From positions 8,646 to 72,645 of the forward strand of contig CAZYMF010000004.1 of assembly GCA_964648215.1 (NCBI GenBank): DNA of 64,000 bases, written 5' to 3'. Source of the stretch: CAZYMF01 sp964648215 (GTDB taxonomy: Bacteria; Desulfobacterota; Binatia; HRBIN30; JACQVA1). A program made the translations under genes and the position numbers. A model generated the notes under the pieces. That model worked only from the letters and a program-made list of their open reading frames with translations, ran no database searches and had not been told where the DNA came from. Positions 35,691 to 44,666 of this stretch are shown here, piece after piece (the first letter of the stretch is position 1; each line of letters begins with the position of its first letter).

Positions 35691-36635
35691 ATGGAGCTGA
35701 GGCAAATCGCCAAAGACGTGTACGCCTGCCTGCAGGAGGACCGCGGGCTGGGGACGAGCAACTCGGGATTCGTCGACCGCGGCGGCGGCCTGGTGGTGGA
35801 CACGTTTTGGGATCTGCCCCACACCCGCGAGCTGATCGCGAACTACGCTCGCGTGTGGAAGGAGCCGGCGCGACGAGTCGTGAACACCCATCACAACGGC
35901 GATCACGCCTGGGGCAATCAGCTGTTTCGCGGCGCCGAGATCATCGGGCACCGTCTCTGCGCCCAGGCCTTCGGCAAGGAAAAGCCCGAGGCGATGCAGA
36001 TCCTGCGCAACGCCGCGGGCAGCGACAACCCGGCGGTGGCGGCCCTGGCGCAGTCCCTCTCGGGATGGGACTTCTCCGGCATCGAGCTCACCCCGCCGAC
36101 GACGCTGATCGAGGATCGTCTGGCTCTCGATCTCGACGGCACCGCCGTCGAGCTGCTCTACGTCGGCCCGGCGCACACCGCCGGCGACGTGATCGCGCAT
36201 CTGCCGGAGAAGCGGGTGATGTTCGTCGGCGACATCTTGTTCCGCCTGTGCACCCCGATCGGCTGGGAGGGAACCTACGCCAAGTGGATCGCCGCGCTCG
36301 ACCGCATCGTCGCCCTGGCCCCCGAGGTGATCGTCCCGGGGCACGGCCCCCTGTGCGGCATCGAGGGGCCCAAGGAGATGAAGGCGTACCTGCAGTACGT
36401 GCGCTCCGAATCGCAGCGGTTCTTCAACGCCGGCCTGTCGGCCCTGGCGGCGGCGAAGAGGATCGATCTCGGTCCCTATGCCGGCTGGACCGAGCCCGAG
36501 CGGCTCCTCTTCAACGTCGAGCGGGCCTACCGCGAGTTTCGCGGCGAGCCCTTCGATGCCCCGATCGACGTGCCGAGCATGTTCGCCGGGATGTACGAGC
36601 TGCGGCGCGGGCGACAGGCTTCGGCCGTTGCCTGA
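35691..36635 (+). CDS. Metallo-beta-lactamase-fold hydrolase
   Basis: This 314-residue protein carries the metal motif NTHHNGDHAWGN (variant of HxHxDH), with HTAGDV as the second His site, FVGDILF for the bridging Asp and VPGHGPLC for the last His. The set resembles SoxH or quinoprotein-relay type hydrolases. A GAGG site precedes the ATG. No signal peptide is apparent. It follows the HAD-PlsC fusion by 61 bp; the substrate is unknown. Confidence 0.82.
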   Translation: MELRQIAKDVYACLQEDRGLGTSNSGFVDRGGGLVVDTFWDLPHTRELIANYARVWKEPARRVVNTHHNGDHAWGNQLFRGAEIIGHRLCAQAFGKEKPEAMQILRNAAGSDNPAVAALAQSLSGWDFSGIELTPPTTLIEDRLALDLDGTAVELLYVGPAHTAGDVIAHLPEKRVMFVGDILFRLCTPIGWEGTYAKWIAALDRIVALAPEVIVPGHGPLCGIEGPKEMKAYLQYVRSESQRFFNAGLSALAAAKRIDLGPYAGWTEPERLLFNVERAYREFRGEPFDAPIDVPSMFAGMYELRRGRQASAVA

Positions 36636-36676
36636 GCGCCGTTCTGGCGTTGCCCGGTTTCTGCTAGTCTCGTGCG

Positions 36677-37348
36677 ATGGCACTCTCGGTTCAACTCGAC
36701 CCGATCGAAGCTCGACTCTTCGCCGTGCTCGTCGAGAAGCAGCTCACGACGCCGGACCAGTACCCGCTGTCGCTCAATGCCGCGACCAACGGGGCCAACC
36801 AGAAATCGAACCGCGATCCCGTCCTCGCCCTCGACGAGGACCAGGTGGCCGAGGGGCTTCATCGGCTGGAGCAGAAGTATCTCGTGCGCAAGGTCTTCAG
36901 CCGCGTCGAGCGCTACCTTCACAACGGCCGGGAAACGCTCAGCCTGGAGACGCCGCAGCTGGCGATCGTGGCGGAGCTGCTGATGCGCGGGCCGCAGATG
37001 CCGGGCGAGCTGCGCACGCGCGCAAGCCGGATGAGCCCGATCGATTCGCAAGAGCACTTGCACCAGCTGTTGCAGCCGCTTCTGGAAGGCGGCTTCATCG
37101 AGCGTCTGCCCCCGTCGCCGGGGGCGCGCGCCGAGCGCTACGTGCAGCTGCTCAGCCCGGGGCTGCACCCGGTGGAGGTCGCCGCACCGTCCTCCGTCTC
37201 CGGGCCGGAAGCGCGCGCGGCGAGCCCGACCACGCCGGCGCTCGAGGCGCGGGTGGTGGAGCTCGAAGGGGAGGTGGCGCGGCTGCGCTCGCAGCTCGAG
37301 ACGCTGGCGGCCAAGCTGGGCGAGCCGATCGACCAGCCGGCGGACTGA
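36677..37348 (+). CDS. YceH/DUF480 protein
   Basis: These 223 residues begin LDPIEARLFAVLVEKQLTTPDQYPLSLNA, the characteristic opening of DUF480/YceH proteins, followed by tandem winged-helix regions and GELRTRASRMSPI. The C-terminal 30 residues (ARVVELEGEVARLRSQLETL) look like a coiled coil. The family is of unknown function, with possible DNA binding inferred from the winged helices. It is convergent with the RRM gene, 31 bp apart. Confidence 0.85.
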   Translation: MALSVQLDPIEARLFAVLVEKQLTTPDQYPLSLNAATNGANQKSNRDPVLALDEDQVAEGLHRLEQKYLVRKVFSRVERYLHNGRETLSLETPQLAIVAELLMRGPQMPGELRTRASRMSPIDSQEHLHQLLQPLLEGGFIERLPPSPGARAERYVQLLSPGLHPVEVAAPSSVSGPEARAASPTTPALEARVVELEGEVARLRSQLETLAAKLGEPIDQPAD

Positions 37349-37379
37349 GTCGGCGGGGAGGGCGAACGGCTCGCGTCAA

Positions 37380-37751
37380 TCAATAAATGCTGCGCTTCTT
37401 CGCGCGTAGCCCGCGACGGCTACCGCCCTCTTTGCGGAACGGGGGCGCCGACATTCCGAAGCCGCCGCCGGGAGAGGAGAAATCCCCCCGCGGGGCACGC
37501 GGCGCGCGTTCCCGCGCTTCGCTGACGTTGATGGTGCGTCCCTGCAGCTCGCGCCCATTCAGCTCGGCGACGGCGCGCGCGGCCTCGTCCGAAGATCCCA
37601 TCTCGACGAAGGCAAAGCCCCGCGAGCGCCCTGTGTTGCGATCGGTAATCACGGACGCAGACTCGCAGGTGCCGACCTGCGTGAAGAAGTCCTTCAGATC
37701 CAGACTGGTCGTGTTGAAGGACAGATTACCGACGAACAGCTTGTTACCCAT
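37380..37751 (-). CDS. Single-RRM RNA-binding protein
   Basis: The 123 residues hold one RNA-recognition motif (about 1-80) with RNP2 KLFVGNLSF and RNP1 RSRGFAFVEM, followed by a basic Arg/Gly/Pro-rich tail ending RRGLRAKKRSIY. Bacterial proteins of this type are small glycine-rich, often cold-induced RNA binders. The ribosome-binding site AAGGAGCAGGT is strong. A promoter-like pair at 37877-37906 would give a leader of about 120 nt. It is next to RNase R, another RNA-structure and cold-related protein, transcribed away from it. Confidence 0.88.
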   Translation of the reverse strand: MGNKLFVGNLSFNTTSLDLKDFFTQVGTCESASVITDRNTGRSRGFAFVEMGSSDEAARAVAELNGRELQGRTINVSEARERAPRAPRGDFSSPGGGFGMSAPPFRKEGGSRRGLRAKKRSIY

Positions 37752-37876
37752 TACCTGCTCCTTGGTCTCCAGACCGAATTGCGCCGTCGACGACGGCCGT
37801 TGCCGTGGTGGCGGTGTAGCCGGTTGAGGCGCGTTGGCGCGCCCCCATCATGTGAGGGGATGCAATCAGAAACTCC

Positions 37877-37906
37877 TTTATAGCAATGCGAAGGCGATCC
37901 GTGCAA
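37877..37906 (-). promoter_or_regulatory. Sigma70-like promoter for the RRM gene
   Basis: On the minus strand, TTGCAC (37901-37906) and TATAAA (37877-37882) are separated by 18 bp, close to the consensus. This AT-rich patch stands out in a very GC-rich region. Transcription would start near 37870 and leave a leader of roughly 120 nt before the RRM start at 37751, as seen for cold-shock genes. The leader structure was not computed. Confidence 0.5.
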
Positions 37907-38013
37907 TGGGGGTGCAGCCATTTTCCGCTTGGGGGACAGAGTATGGCCGGCGGCAGCTCGGCTGGTGACGCAGGCGCCAGCTTCCGACCGCGCATGACCG
38001 CGCGGGAGACCTG

Positions 38014-40320
38014 ATGCCTGGCTTACCGGACACGGAGGTGGCGGCCCCCTTCTTGCGACTGCTCGAGCAGCGCGCGCCGCGCCCGCTCTCGATCCAGGAG
38101 ATGGCTCGTTTGCTCGAGCTGCCGCGCTACGACCGGCGCCGGATCCGCGAGGCGCTCGAAGCCGAGGTGGCAACGCGCAAGCTCCGCCGCATCGGCAAGA
38201 CACGCTACCAGTGGATTCGCGACCTCGAGCGCGCGGCGGTGCCGCGCTCCCGCCGCGCGACCGGGTACGACCGCGACGGCGCTCGGCCGAGCGCGGCCGC
38301 TCGGGTGGAGGGCCGCTATGCCCGCGTGCGCGCCGGCTACGGTTTCGTCGAGGTGCTGGGACGCGCGGCGCACCGGTTTCCGCGCGACATCCTGATCCCG
38401 GCGGGGATGGAAGGCGACGCGCTGCACGGCGATCGGGTGGAGGTGGAGATCGTTCGCCGTGATGCGCGCCAGCACCGCGTTGTCGGTCGCGTCGCCGGCG
38501 TGACCGGCGCCGTACACGAGCAGGTGATCGGCACGCTCGAACGCGAACGTGGTCGCTGGCGCCTGCTGCCGCACAGCGAGCTGCTGCCGCCGGTGCTCCT
38601 GCTCACGGCCGCCGGTGGCGCGGCGCCGCGGGCGAGCGATGCCGGTCTGGTCGCCCTCGCTCGCCTGCGCCGTCCAGCGACCGCCCCGGGCGGTCTGGCG
38701 GGCGAGCTCGAGCGCGTCCTCGGCCCCGCCGACGATGCCGAGGTGCAGTTCCTCGGTATTGCTTTCGAGCACGGTCTGCGTGTCGACTTCCCGCCGCAGG
38801 TGCAGGCCGAGGCGGAGGAGCTGCCGTCCGATCCCGGCGAGGGTGACCTGGTCGGCCGCGAGGACCTGCGCGCGCTGCCGTTCGTGACCATCGACGGCGA
38901 GACGGCTCGGGATTTCGATGACGCGGTCTGTCTCGAGGAGGCGGCCCAGGGCGGCTGTCGGCTGTGGGTGGCGATCGCCGACGTGTCGCACTACGTGCGC
39001 CCGGGCACGGCGCTCGACGCCGAGGCGGCGCGTCGCGGCACCAGCGTGTACTTCCCCGATCGCGCCATCCCGATGCTGCCGCCCTCGCTGTCCAGCGGCC
39101 TGTGCTCGCTCCAGCCGGAGCGCGATCGCCTCGTTCTCGTCGCCGAGATGAGCTTCGATCGTTTGGCGCGCCGGCGCCAGGCGCGATTCTACCGCGCGGT
39201 GATTCGCAGTCGCGCGCGTCTGACCTATGCCCGGGTGGCGGCGGTGCTGTCCGACGTCGAGACCGGGGAGGTCGCGAAATGGCGCGGGCAGCTGCAGTCG
39301 CTCGTCGACCAGCTCCGGCGCATGCGCGAGATGATGATCAAGCTCTACCGCCGTCGCGTCGAAGCGGGATCGCTCGACCTCGACCTGCCCGAGGCGCTCG
39401 TCGACCTCTCGGAGGAGGGACGCAGCATCGGCGTGCGCCTGTTCCGGCGCAACGATGCGCACCGCATCATCGAGGAGTTCATGCTGGAAGCCAACCGCGC
39501 CGTGGCGGCACATCTCGAGGCGCAGCAGCTGCCGTTTCCCTACCGCATCCACGAGCCGCCCAACCCCGAGGACATCGACGACCTGAATCGGTTCCTGGGC
39601 GCCTTCGGGTTCCACGTCGACTACCAGGGCCGGGTGCAGCCCGAGGACGTGCAGCGACTGTTGACGCAGCTCGAGGGCCATCGCCTGGCCCGCGTGCTGT
39701 CGCGCCAGGTCCTGCGCTCGCTGACCCAGGCGCAGTACAGCACCCGCAATGCCGGCCACTTCGGCCTCGCCTTCCCGATCTACTGCCACTTCACCTCGCC
39801 CATCCGGCGCTATCCCGACCTGATCGTCCACCGCCAGCTCGGCCGTCTCTTCGACGGCCACCTCGAGATTGCGCGCGCCGACGCCGAAGCCATCGAGGGG
39901 GCGAGCGTGCAGAGCTCGCAGGCCGAGCGCGAGGCGATGGAGGCCGAGCGCGCCATGCTCGATCTGAAAAAGGCCGAGTTCATGCTCGACCATCTACTCG
40001 AGCCCGAGCCGGGGACGATCGTCTCCGTCACCTCGTTCGGGTTCTTCGTCGAGCTCGACGCCTACCCGATCGAGGGCCTGGTGCGGCTGCAGGATCTGGA
40101 GGACGACCGCTACGTCTTCCTCGAGGAGGAGCGTGCCCTCAAGGGGACGCGCAAGGGGAAACGGTTCCGCCTCGGCGACCGTGTCGAGGTCGAGGCGATC
40201 GACGTCTCGCTGCGCCGGCGGGAGATCGACTTCGCGCTGCTCGAGAGGTTGGCCCCCGCCGTGACGGAAGCCGGCGGGAGTCGTGCGCCGGCGCCGAAGC
40301 GCCGGCGGCGGGGGCGCTGA
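38014..40320 (+). CDS. rnr: Ribonuclease R (RNase II family)
   Basis: The protein has 768 residues. An N-terminal winged-helix region (about 20-75) is followed by cold-shock OB domains (about 100-250), the RNB catalytic domain and a C-terminal S1 domain (GTIVSVTSFGFFVELDAYPIEGLV). The catalytic acidic cluster is in FVTIDGETARDFDDAVC (about 290-306). AHFTSP-like HFTSPIRRYPDLIVHRQL is the RNase R signature. It degrades structured RNA 3' to 5' in the cytoplasm. The very basic tail (PKRRRRGR) is common in this family. A GGGAG site precedes the ATG. Confidence 0.9.
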   Translation: MPGLPDTEVAAPFLRLLEQRAPRPLSIQEMARLLELPRYDRRRIREALEAEVATRKLRRIGKTRYQWIRDLERAAVPRSRRATGYDRDGARPSAAARVEGRYARVRAGYGFVEVLGRAAHRFPRDILIPAGMEGDALHGDRVEVEIVRRDARQHRVVGRVAGVTGAVHEQVIGTLERERGRWRLLPHSELLPPVLLLTAAGGAAPRASDAGLVALARLRRPATAPGGLAGELERVLGPADDAEVQFLGIAFEHGLRVDFPPQVQAEAEELPSDPGEGDLVGREDLRALPFVTIDGETARDFDDAVCLEEAAQGGCRLWVAIADVSHYVRPGTALDAEAARRGTSVYFPDRAIPMLPPSLSSGLCSLQPERDRLVLVAEMSFDRLARRRQARFYRAVIRSRARLTYARVAAVLSDVETGEVAKWRGQLQSLVDQLRRMREMMIKLYRRRVEAGSLDLDLPEALVDLSEEGRSIGVRLFRRNDAHRIIEEFMLEANRAVAAHLEAQQLPFPYRIHEPPNPEDIDDLNRFLGAFGFHVDYQGRVQPEDVQRLLTQLEGHRLARVLSRQVLRSLTQAQYSTRNAGHFGLAFPIYCHFTSPIRRYPDLIVHRQLGRLFDGHLEIARADAEAIEGASVQSSQAEREAMEAERAMLDLKKAEFMLDHLLEPEPGTIVSVTSFGFFVELDAYPIEGLVRLQDLEDDRYVFLEEERALKGTRKGKRFRLGDRVEVEAIDVSLRRREIDFALLERLAPAVTEAGGSRAPAPKRRRRGR

Positions 40321-40403
40321 GCCGGTTCCGCGCCCGGTCCGATGGCGTGCGTCGGCGCATTCTTTCCCTTCTCTAGGGGGTTGGATCTGGTAGGGTAGGA
40401 CCC

Positions 40404-42149
40404 ATGAGCGAATCCGGAGCCTCGTGTGCTGCCGAGCGGCAGGGCGGTCCCCCCGGCTCGCCGACCGCCACGCAGACCGCCTTCCTCGGTGTGAGATCCC
40501 AGTGGACGGAGGAGGAGCTGGCCGCTCTCGCCGAGATCGGCTCGGTGCTCTCCGGGCAGGTGGCGGAGGTGGGCCGTGCCTGGACCGAAACGGTGGTGGA
40601 TGCGGCGGCGGCTCACGGGTATCGCGGCCTGTCCGCCGAAGCCCTGATCCAGGTCCACAGCTGGCTTCTCGAAGGGCTCTTGGTGGGTTTGCGGTCGGGG
40701 AAGCTGGACGAAATCTTTCAGGCCACGCTGGACTACAACCTCGCCTTGCTCCGTTCGCAATCCGATCCCGCCCTCCGCTCAAAGCTCGACCAGCTCTACC
40801 AGTCGCTGGAGGCGTGTGCATCGCTCATCCTCGAGCGGGTGCGCGTGCTGTGCGCCGACAACCCCCGGCTGCCGCTGATGCTGTCGGCGTACAGCAAGGT
40901 CGCCTTGCAGTTTGCCAGCATCCTCGGGCAGGCCTTCTATCAGGTGCGCTCCGCGGAGCTGAGCGAGGCGCTGCGGGTCAGCGCGTCGATGCTGGAAACC
41001 TCGCGCGAGCTCAACACGCGCGCGGCCTCGCTCGACGGCGTCCTGCTGCACCTGACGCAGGTCGTCGATCGGCTCATCCGCGCCGAGAGCAATCTCACCC
41101 TGCACTGGGACGCAAACGGCGGCTCGTACGTCGTGCACTCGGGCCGCGGCTTCTCGCCCACCGAGCTGCAGCGCCTGCGAAGCTGCAGGTTTGGCCCCGA
41201 GGTGCTCGGGTTGGCGCCCGGGGCGTCCGCGGCCGGGATCGTCGGCAGCGCCGGCGGCAAGCTGGGAGAGCTGCTCGCTGCCGGCCGCGCCCGCTGCGCC
41301 GCGGTCGCTCCGCTGGCCGGTTCGGATGGCTCTCCGCTCGGCGCGCTCGCGATCTTCGGCCGCGACAAGGGCCATTGGTCCTCGAGCGAGCTGCGCATCT
41401 TGCGCGGCGTGGCCCAGAACGGCGCCCTGGCGCTGGAGAACGCCTCGTTGCTGACGCAGCTGGGGCGCCAGGCGCAGCTGCGCGAGCAGGCGGCCGGCGC
41501 CGCCCGTGACGCCGAGCGCCTGCGACTCGGTCGCGAGCTGCACGACAGCGTTCTGCAAGACCTCGGGGCGGTCAAGCTCGGTCTGGAGTCGGCGCTCAAG
41601 CGGGGCTCGGTGGACGCGCTGCCTGCGGTGATCGACGCCGTCATCACGACCATGCAAGAGGTCCGACGGGTGGTCGACGACCTGCGCCCGGCGGATCTGA
41701 GCGCGGCCAGCCTGCGCGACGCCATTGCCGGATACGCGCAGGTGATCGAGAACGGGCACGACATCGCCTGCGACGTGGACTTGTCCGCGGAGGTCGAGAT
41801 CCCTTCCTGGGCGACGCGCGACGTCTACCGGATCGCACAAGAAGCCGTGACCAACGCCGTCCGACACGCCCAGCCGACGACGATTCGGATCCAGCTCGTC
41901 GGCGACGGCACGAACGCCATTCTGATCGTGCGGGACGACGGGTCGGGCTTCTCCCTCGACGACGCCGTGCTCGGCGGCGGCCTGGTCGGGATGCGCGAGC
42001 GCTCGATGGCCATCGGGGCGACGCTCGATGTCATCACCGCCGCCGGTGCCGGCACGGTGGTGCGGCTCGCGATGCCATCCACCACAGCCCAGACCCTCGG
42101 CCCCATGGCGGCCGCCACCGGCCGGGGGAGCCCGCCGCCGTCCCCGTAA
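40404..42149 (+). CDS. GAF-domain sensor histidine kinase (HisKA_3 type)
   Basis: This 581-residue cytosolic kinase has an N-terminal helical region (about 25-190), a GAF domain (about 205-355), the H-box RLGRELHDSVLQDLGAVKLGLE (about 374-395) of the NarX/HisKA_3 class, and a HATPase domain with EAVTNAVRHAQ (N-box) and VRDDGSGF (G1). It should phosphorylate a LuxR/NarL-type response regulator, but none is adjacent, so it is an orphan kinase. No TM segment is seen. The signal sensed is unknown. Confidence 0.84.
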   Translation: MSESGASCAAERQGGPPGSPTATQTAFLGVRSQWTEEELAALAEIGSVLSGQVAEVGRAWTETVVDAAAAHGYRGLSAEALIQVHSWLLEGLLVGLRSGKLDEIFQATLDYNLALLRSQSDPALRSKLDQLYQSLEACASLILERVRVLCADNPRLPLMLSAYSKVALQFASILGQAFYQVRSAELSEALRVSASMLETSRELNTRAASLDGVLLHLTQVVDRLIRAESNLTLHWDANGGSYVVHSGRGFSPTELQRLRSCRFGPEVLGLAPGASAAGIVGSAGGKLGELLAAGRARCAAVAPLAGSDGSPLGALAIFGRDKGHWSSSELRILRGVAQNGALALENASLLTQLGRQAQLREQAAGAARDAERLRLGRELHDSVLQDLGAVKLGLESALKRGSVDALPAVIDAVITTMQEVRRVVDDLRPADLSAASLRDAIAGYAQVIENGHDIACDVDLSAEVEIPSWATRDVYRIAQEAVTNAVRHAQPTTIRIQLVGDGTNAILIVRDDGSGFSLDDAVLGGGLVGMRERSMAIGATLDVITAAGAGTVVRLAMPSTTAQTLGPMAAATGRGSPPPSP

Positions 42150-42222
42150 AGCCGTCCAGCGCGACCCTCGCTTCGTTCGCCGCGGCTTGCCACGGTGGCG
42201 TCCCGCTGCTCTAGTTGCGCTC

Positions 42223-43170
42223 ATGGCGAAGCCCCGTATCGGCGTGGCGCTCGGCAGCGGCTCGGCGCGCGGCTGGGCGCACATCGGCGTGCTGCGCGCT
42301 CTCGAGCAGATGCGTCTGGCCCCCGACATCGTCTGCGGTACGTCGATCGGGGCTCTCGTGGGGGGAGCGTACGTGGCCGGCCAGCTCGACGAGCTCGAGC
42401 GCTGGGCGCGCTCGATCACCTTGCTCGACATCGTCGGCCTGATGGACGTGACGCTCACGCGCGGAGGAGTCATCGAGGGCAACAAACTCTTCCGCAGTCT
42501 GCGCAATACCCCGGCGGACGTCGCGATCGAAAAGCTGAGGAAGCCTTTTGCCGCCGTCGCCACCGACTTCGCCACCGGTCGCGAGATCTGGCTGCAGAAG
42601 GGGGCCTTGCTCGACGCGGTGCGGGCCTCCATCTCGCTGCCCGGTCTGCTGTCGCCGGTGCAAGACGGCAACCACTGGCTCGTCGACGGCGGCCTGGTCA
42701 ACCCGGTGCCAGTGTCGGTTTGCCGCGCCTTGGGAGCGGACATCGTGATCGCGGTGAACCTCAACGGTGATATCGTCGGACGCAACGTCGCCCCGCGGCG
42801 GGCCAAGCGCCAAAGCCGCAAGCCCCGGCGCAAGGCCGAGGTGGGCAAGTTGTCGGCGCGGCTGCGGCAACAATTTCGCGGCACGACCAGCCTGCTCGCC
42901 GCCCAGATTCTCTCCGCCAAGCACGAGAGCCCAGGGTTCTTCGAGGTCCTGGCCGGCGCCATCTACATCATGCAGGACCGCATCACCCGCAGCCGCATGG
43001 CCGGCGATCCGGCCGACATCGTCCTGACGCCGCGGTTGGGTCACATTCGCCTGTTCGATTTCGATCACGGCGAGGAGGTGATTGCCGAGGGGCAGGCCTG
43101 TGCGGCGGCGGCCGAGCCGGCACTGCGGGCATTGCTCCCACTCGGCGGCGACACGGGCGGCGCCACCTGA
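42223..43170 (+). CDS. Patatin-like phospholipase (RssA/NTE family)
   Basis: The ATG at 42223 was chosen because the fold starts at once with RIGVALGSGSARGWAHIGVL, the oxyanion loop. The result is 315 residues. The nucleophile Ser lies in CGTSIGALVGG (GxSxG), and the dyad Asp lies in VDGGLVNPVPV. It is similar to the E. coli RssA patatin group. A basic insert (RRAKRQSRKPRRKAE) follows the catalytic half. It is cytoplasmic or peripheral, acting on lipid esters by family. It is sandwiched between two orphan histidine kinases on the same strand, so an operon is possible. Confidence 0.85.
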   Translation: MAKPRIGVALGSGSARGWAHIGVLRALEQMRLAPDIVCGTSIGALVGGAYVAGQLDELERWARSITLLDIVGLMDVTLTRGGVIEGNKLFRSLRNTPADVAIEKLRKPFAAVATDFATGREIWLQKGALLDAVRASISLPGLLSPVQDGNHWLVDGGLVNPVPVSVCRALGADIVIAVNLNGDIVGRNVAPRRAKRQSRKPRRKAEVGKLSARLRQQFRGTTSLLAAQILSAKHESPGFFEVLAGAIYIMQDRITRSRMAGDPADIVLTPRLGHIRLFDFDHGEEVIAEGQACAAAAEPALRALLPLGGDTGGAT

Positions 43171-43264
43171 GTCCGCCGCCGCGTTTTGGCGGTCGTGCTT
43201 CGCGAATTGACGCTCGGCGCCAAAATGCGCCTGCATGTGAGGTGGCATAGGAGCCGGATTGTTG

Positions 43265-44650
43265 ATGCTTGCCGTGTCACCGCCTGCGGCACCGAGCTTG
43301 CTGGTGGGGGTGCTCGTGCCCATCGGACAGGTCGTCATAGGCCCCGGCGATGATCTGCCGCGGAGCAGAGCCTTTCTTCTCCTGCGCTACACGCTGATCC
43401 TCGCCACGGCCTATTTGTTGTTGGTGGAGGAAGGATTCCACTTGCCCCCGACGGGAGTCAGCTTGCTGCTGGCCGGGGCCCTGGCGTCCAACCTCGTCCT
43501 GACCGCGTTGCACCCCCGTGTGGCGCGTTGGCCCTATCTGGACACCTGCATCGTCCTTGGGGACACGATCTGGATCACGCTGGCACTGGTCTGGAGCGGG
43601 AAGTTCAACGCCGATTTCTTCTTCCTCTACTTCTTCGTCGTTCTCCTGGCGGCCATCGGGGAGAACCTCGGCTTGATAGCGATCGGCGCCGTGCTCGTCT
43701 GCGCGGCCTACGTATATCTGCTGACGGTGACGGGACGGAACTGGTCCCTGTGGAGCTCGCCCTCGCTGATCCGCATTCCATTCCTGTTCACGGCGGCGGC
43801 CTTCTACGGCTATCTGGTGGACGAGACGCGCCGGCAACGACGCAAGGCGGACGAGGCCGACCGCATCAAGTCGGAGTTCCTCGGCACCATCTCCCACGAG
43901 CTGCGTACGCCGCTCAACGTCATGCTCGGTTACCTCGACCTCTTGCTCGATCACACCTTCGGCTCGCTCCACGCCGAGCAGGAGCAGGTCCTGCGGCAGG
44001 TTCGGCATGCGGGCGGGACGCTCCACGCGTTCATCGGTGGCCTGCTCGACGTCAGTCGCATGGTCAATCGCCTCGAGTCCGGCCAGGAGCGAGTGGAATG
44101 CCGCGAAGTCGACTTGGTGGAGCTCTTCGGCGATCTGAGGGCGGAGTTTCCCTCGAGCCTGACGACGCCCGTGGAATGGCGCCTGGCTGCGGGCTTGCCG
44201 AATCTCTATACCGATCGCGACAAGCTCGCCACGATTCTGCGCAATCTGGTGCAGAACGCCATCAAGTATACCCCGCAGGGATCGGTGACGGTGGAGGGGG
44301 ATCGGTGCGAGGGGAGCGACGGCCTCGAGATCCGTGTGGTCGATACCGGCGTGGGAATCCCCCGCGAGGAGCTGCCGCACATCTTCGACAAGTTCCGGCG
44401 TGCCGCGACCAACTCGACCCAGAACCTGGTCTCGGGTGTGGGGCTCGGCCTCTACATCGTCCAGCAGTTCGTCGAGCTGCTCGGTGCCAAGATCCAGGTG
44501 ACCTCGACGGTCGGCAGCGGATCGACGTTCAGCGTGCAGCTACCGCGCCGGTTCGGCCAGCCGATCGGCACGACGCGAAAGGACAGGCGGAGCGCGACGA
44601 CCAGTGCCCACGGCACCGCGGCGGCATTCCGGCCCGCCGTCTCGCCGTGA
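43265..44650 (+). CDS. Membrane sensor histidine kinase
   Basis: The ATG at 43265 is preferred; two preceding in-frame TTG codons are possible. It has 461 residues. Residues about 30-195 contain five to six TM segments of a membrane sensor module. The HisKA domain follows with EFLGTISHELRTPLNVMLGY, then the HATPase_c domain with NLVQNAIKYTPQG (N), VVDTGVGIPREELPHIFDKF (G1/F) and GLGLYIVQQFV (G2). All kinase motifs are intact. No response regulator gene is nearby. Confidence 0.87.
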   Translation: MLAVSPPAAPSLLVGVLVPIGQVVIGPGDDLPRSRAFLLLRYTLILATAYLLLVEEGFHLPPTGVSLLLAGALASNLVLTALHPRVARWPYLDTCIVLGDTIWITLALVWSGKFNADFFFLYFFVVLLAAIGENLGLIAIGAVLVCAAYVYLLTVTGRNWSLWSSPSLIRIPFLFTAAAFYGYLVDETRRQRRKADEADRIKSEFLGTISHELRTPLNVMLGYLDLLLDHTFGSLHAEQEQVLRQVRHAGGTLHAFIGGLLDVSRMVNRLESGQERVECREVDLVELFGDLRAEFPSSLTTPVEWRLAAGLPNLYTDRDKLATILRNLVQNAIKYTPQGSVTVEGDRCEGSDGLEIRVVDTGVGIPREELPHIFDKFRRAATNSTQNLVSGVGLGLYIVQQFVELLGAKIQVTSTVGSGSTFSVQLPRRFGQPIGTTRKDRRSATTSAHGTAAAFRPAVSP

Positions 44651-44666
44651 ACCCCAGCACCCGCTC

